Source: Salvator merianae | Taxonomy: Eukaryota; Chordata; Lepidosauria; Squamata; Teiidae | Assembly (NCBI GenBank): GCA_003586115.2 | Contig: QVOM02000053.1 | Coordinates: 3,418,133 to 3,482,132 of the forward strand | Length of the DNA: 64,000 bases | Direction: 5' to 3' | Shown here: one piece after another, positions 62,484 through 64,000 of the stretch | How positions within the stretch are numbered: position 1 is the stretch's first letter | Layout of the letters: every line of letters starts with the position of its first letter | The notes under the pieces: generated by a model | Seen by the model: the letters and a program-made list of their open reading frames with translations, nothing else | Databases searched by the model: none | Told to the model about the DNA's origin: nothing | Program-made: the position numbers and the translations under genes

Positions 62484-62870
62484 TGTAAGAGGAGCCCTGC
62501 TGGATCAGGCCACAGCCCATCTAGTCCAGCATCCTGCCTAACACAGTGACCCACCAATTGCTTCTGGGCATTCTCAAGCAGAAGACAAAGGCAAAACCTT
62601 CACATGCTCTTGACTCCGAGCAAATGGCCTTTTTCTCCTGCCTGTCTCTCTACCCTGGAGGTGGTACCTGGGTATCCATTCTAGCAGCCATTGATACACT
62701 TGTCCTCCATGAATTAAGAGGAGCCCTGCTGGATCAGGCCACGTCACATCTACTCCAGCATCCTGCCTCACACAGTGGCCTACCCAATGCTTCTGGGCAT
62801 CTCAAGCAAAAGCAAATGGCCTTTAGACGTATCCTGTCTGTCTCTCCATATCTAACTATATAATAAAGAC
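62484..62870 (+). repeat. Dispersed repeat family A, two adjacent copies
   Basis: AGAGGAGCCCTGCTGGATCA occurs at about 62490 and again at 62718, each followed by the family order (CCAGCATCCTGCCT, GCTTCTGGGCAT, AAATGGCC). Confidence 0.8.
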
Positions 62871-62879
62871 CATGAAGCC

Positions 62880-63925
62880 TCCTTTTGGCCTTCAGTTAGG
62901 GCACTGCCTGGAATAAAACCTGGGTATTAAACCATATTTATTGAATGAGGGATCAGTAAGAGCCCTGGGAAGATTCTTCCTTCTTGCTTACTCTGCCCCT
63001 GAATTTTCCTTCAGGAACATGTGAGAAGCAGACGTCATCTTAGGTCAGGAATGGGCAGACGTCTAAGCAGAACGGTTGATGGTTGATAACAGAGCTCTCT
63101 CATCCCTGAAGCTTCTCTTATTTGGCCTACAAGTTTTAAAGTAAGCTAATGTTAGGAGAATGTTATCAGCATGAAATCATTTACCTGCTTGGGAGTAAAG
63201 CTGCCTTGAATCAGCGAGGACTCCCACATTCCCACTAGCTGAACAGAGAGTGTCCAAATATTCTAACAGACAGTTTAGCCTCCTAGGTACGCAGGATTTC
63301 AGACGTAACAGGTCAGGCAGAGTCAAGTTCACAAACTGCAGCTGCAACAATTTGATTTAAGCCAGGGAGACAGCTTTATGGTTTACAACATAAACTTTAG
63401 ATTGCAAAGAAGGGATGCAGTCCTATTTAAAGGTTAGAAGAAGAAAATATCTAAGGGCCAGAGGCTGGAAAGAAGAAGGAGAAGCAGAAAAGGGAGAAGT
63501 TAAGAGAGAAATTAATTAACTGAGTTAAGTTCCACTTGCATGAAGTCAGTGCCCTGTTCAGGCATCAGAACAATGTTTGGTCCTATCAATGCTAAAGAAG
63601 GATTCTCATCAGCTTTATAAAGATTCTAGGTCTTTCCTATAATGACAGTGAACTTACAAGTCTGTAATATCTGCCTCCAGATACTGTAAGAAACCTGAAA
63701 ATGTTCAGCCAGAATACCGTAGGATTTCTCACTTTGAAAATTAAATGTCATTGCAACACTGCAAATGGAAATAGATACAAGGCTTCTAACATAAATGAAA
63801 TTTGAACGCTCATTAAAGAAAGAGATATTAATCTTCAGTAAAGAAAGCGAAATTGATCTTTCCCACTCCAAAATGTCAAAAGCTGGGGCATGTTGCAGAT
63901 TTAGAACATCCCTCTGAAAGGAGAG
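62880..63925. other. Spacer, right part, nothing recognised
   Basis: AT-rich sequence without identifiable genes or elements up to the inverted satellite. Confidence 0.45.
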
Positions 63926-63927
63926 TG

Positions 63928-64000
63928 ACCTAATCGGGGACGACCATCTAGGGCCCCGACCTGAACCCCCACCTCCACTCACGGGCCCGCCCCGAGCCCA
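63928..64000 (-). repeat. Satellite, inverted copy, start of a second block (cut by window end)
   Basis: Reads CCTAATCGGGGACGACC, then CCCCCACCTCCACTCACGGG and CCCGCCCCGAGCCCA, the reverse complement of the 128-bp monomer with a few differences and a small deletion near its left edge. Confidence 0.9.

Overview
The window is vertebrate nuclear DNA, most likely from a non-avian reptile and probably a squamate. The evidence is an intron-rich gene in a repeat-dense background. L1-like, L2/CR1-like and Penelope-like elements sit beside short foldback (hAT-style) MITEs and dispersed repeats of the 'CCTGCTGGATCAGGCC' kind that I associate with lizard genomes. The species assignment is inference.

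One protein-coding gene dominates: PLCG2 (phospholipase C gamma 2), on the minus strand. All 32 coding exons can be placed, from the start codon at 42498 to the stop codon at 3430-3432. Junction phases agree throughout and the joined reading frame is 1263 codons plus stop (human protein: 1265 residues, from memory). Domain order is PH, EF-hands, catalytic X half, split PH with two SH2 domains and an SH3 between the halves, catalytic Y half, C2, C-terminal tail. The non-coding first exon and promoter probably lie in the CpG island at about 49.57-50.75 kb. The 3' UTR probably runs from 3429 down to about 1.45-1.5 kb.

Layout: 1-3429, downstream flank and 3' UTR. 3430-33675, coding exons 33 to 3, separated by introns of about 0.2 to 2.6 kb with embedded MITEs, LINE 3' ends, a U6 snRNA retropseudogene and a Penelope-like insertion. 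33676-42302, the large intron 2. 42303-42530, start-codon exon. 42531 to about 49.5 kb, intron 1, ending in a long polypurine tract. About 49.57-50.75 kb, CpG island and promoter. 50.75-55.2 kb, upstream flank with L2-like and MITE fragments. 55.43-59.43 kb, a homogeneous array of 31 monomers of exactly 128 bp, each carrying three TTAGGG telomere units. 59.44-63.93 kb, mixed repeats (MITEs, L1 3' end, compound microsatellite, dispersed repeats). 63.93-64.0 kb, the same satellite beginning again in the opposite orientation and running off the window.

The most unusual feature is that telomere-motif satellite. It shows no length change over 31 monomers, has diagnostic variants nested around a uniform centre, is flanked by an approximately 220-bp direct duplication of local sequence, and faces an inverted copy 4.5 kb away. 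It lies about 5 kb upstream of the PLCG2 promoter. Within PLCG2 I note two introns with GC donors and a one-residue shortening between the two regulatory tyrosines of the SH2-SH3 linker. Human sequence comparisons are from memory and were not computed.
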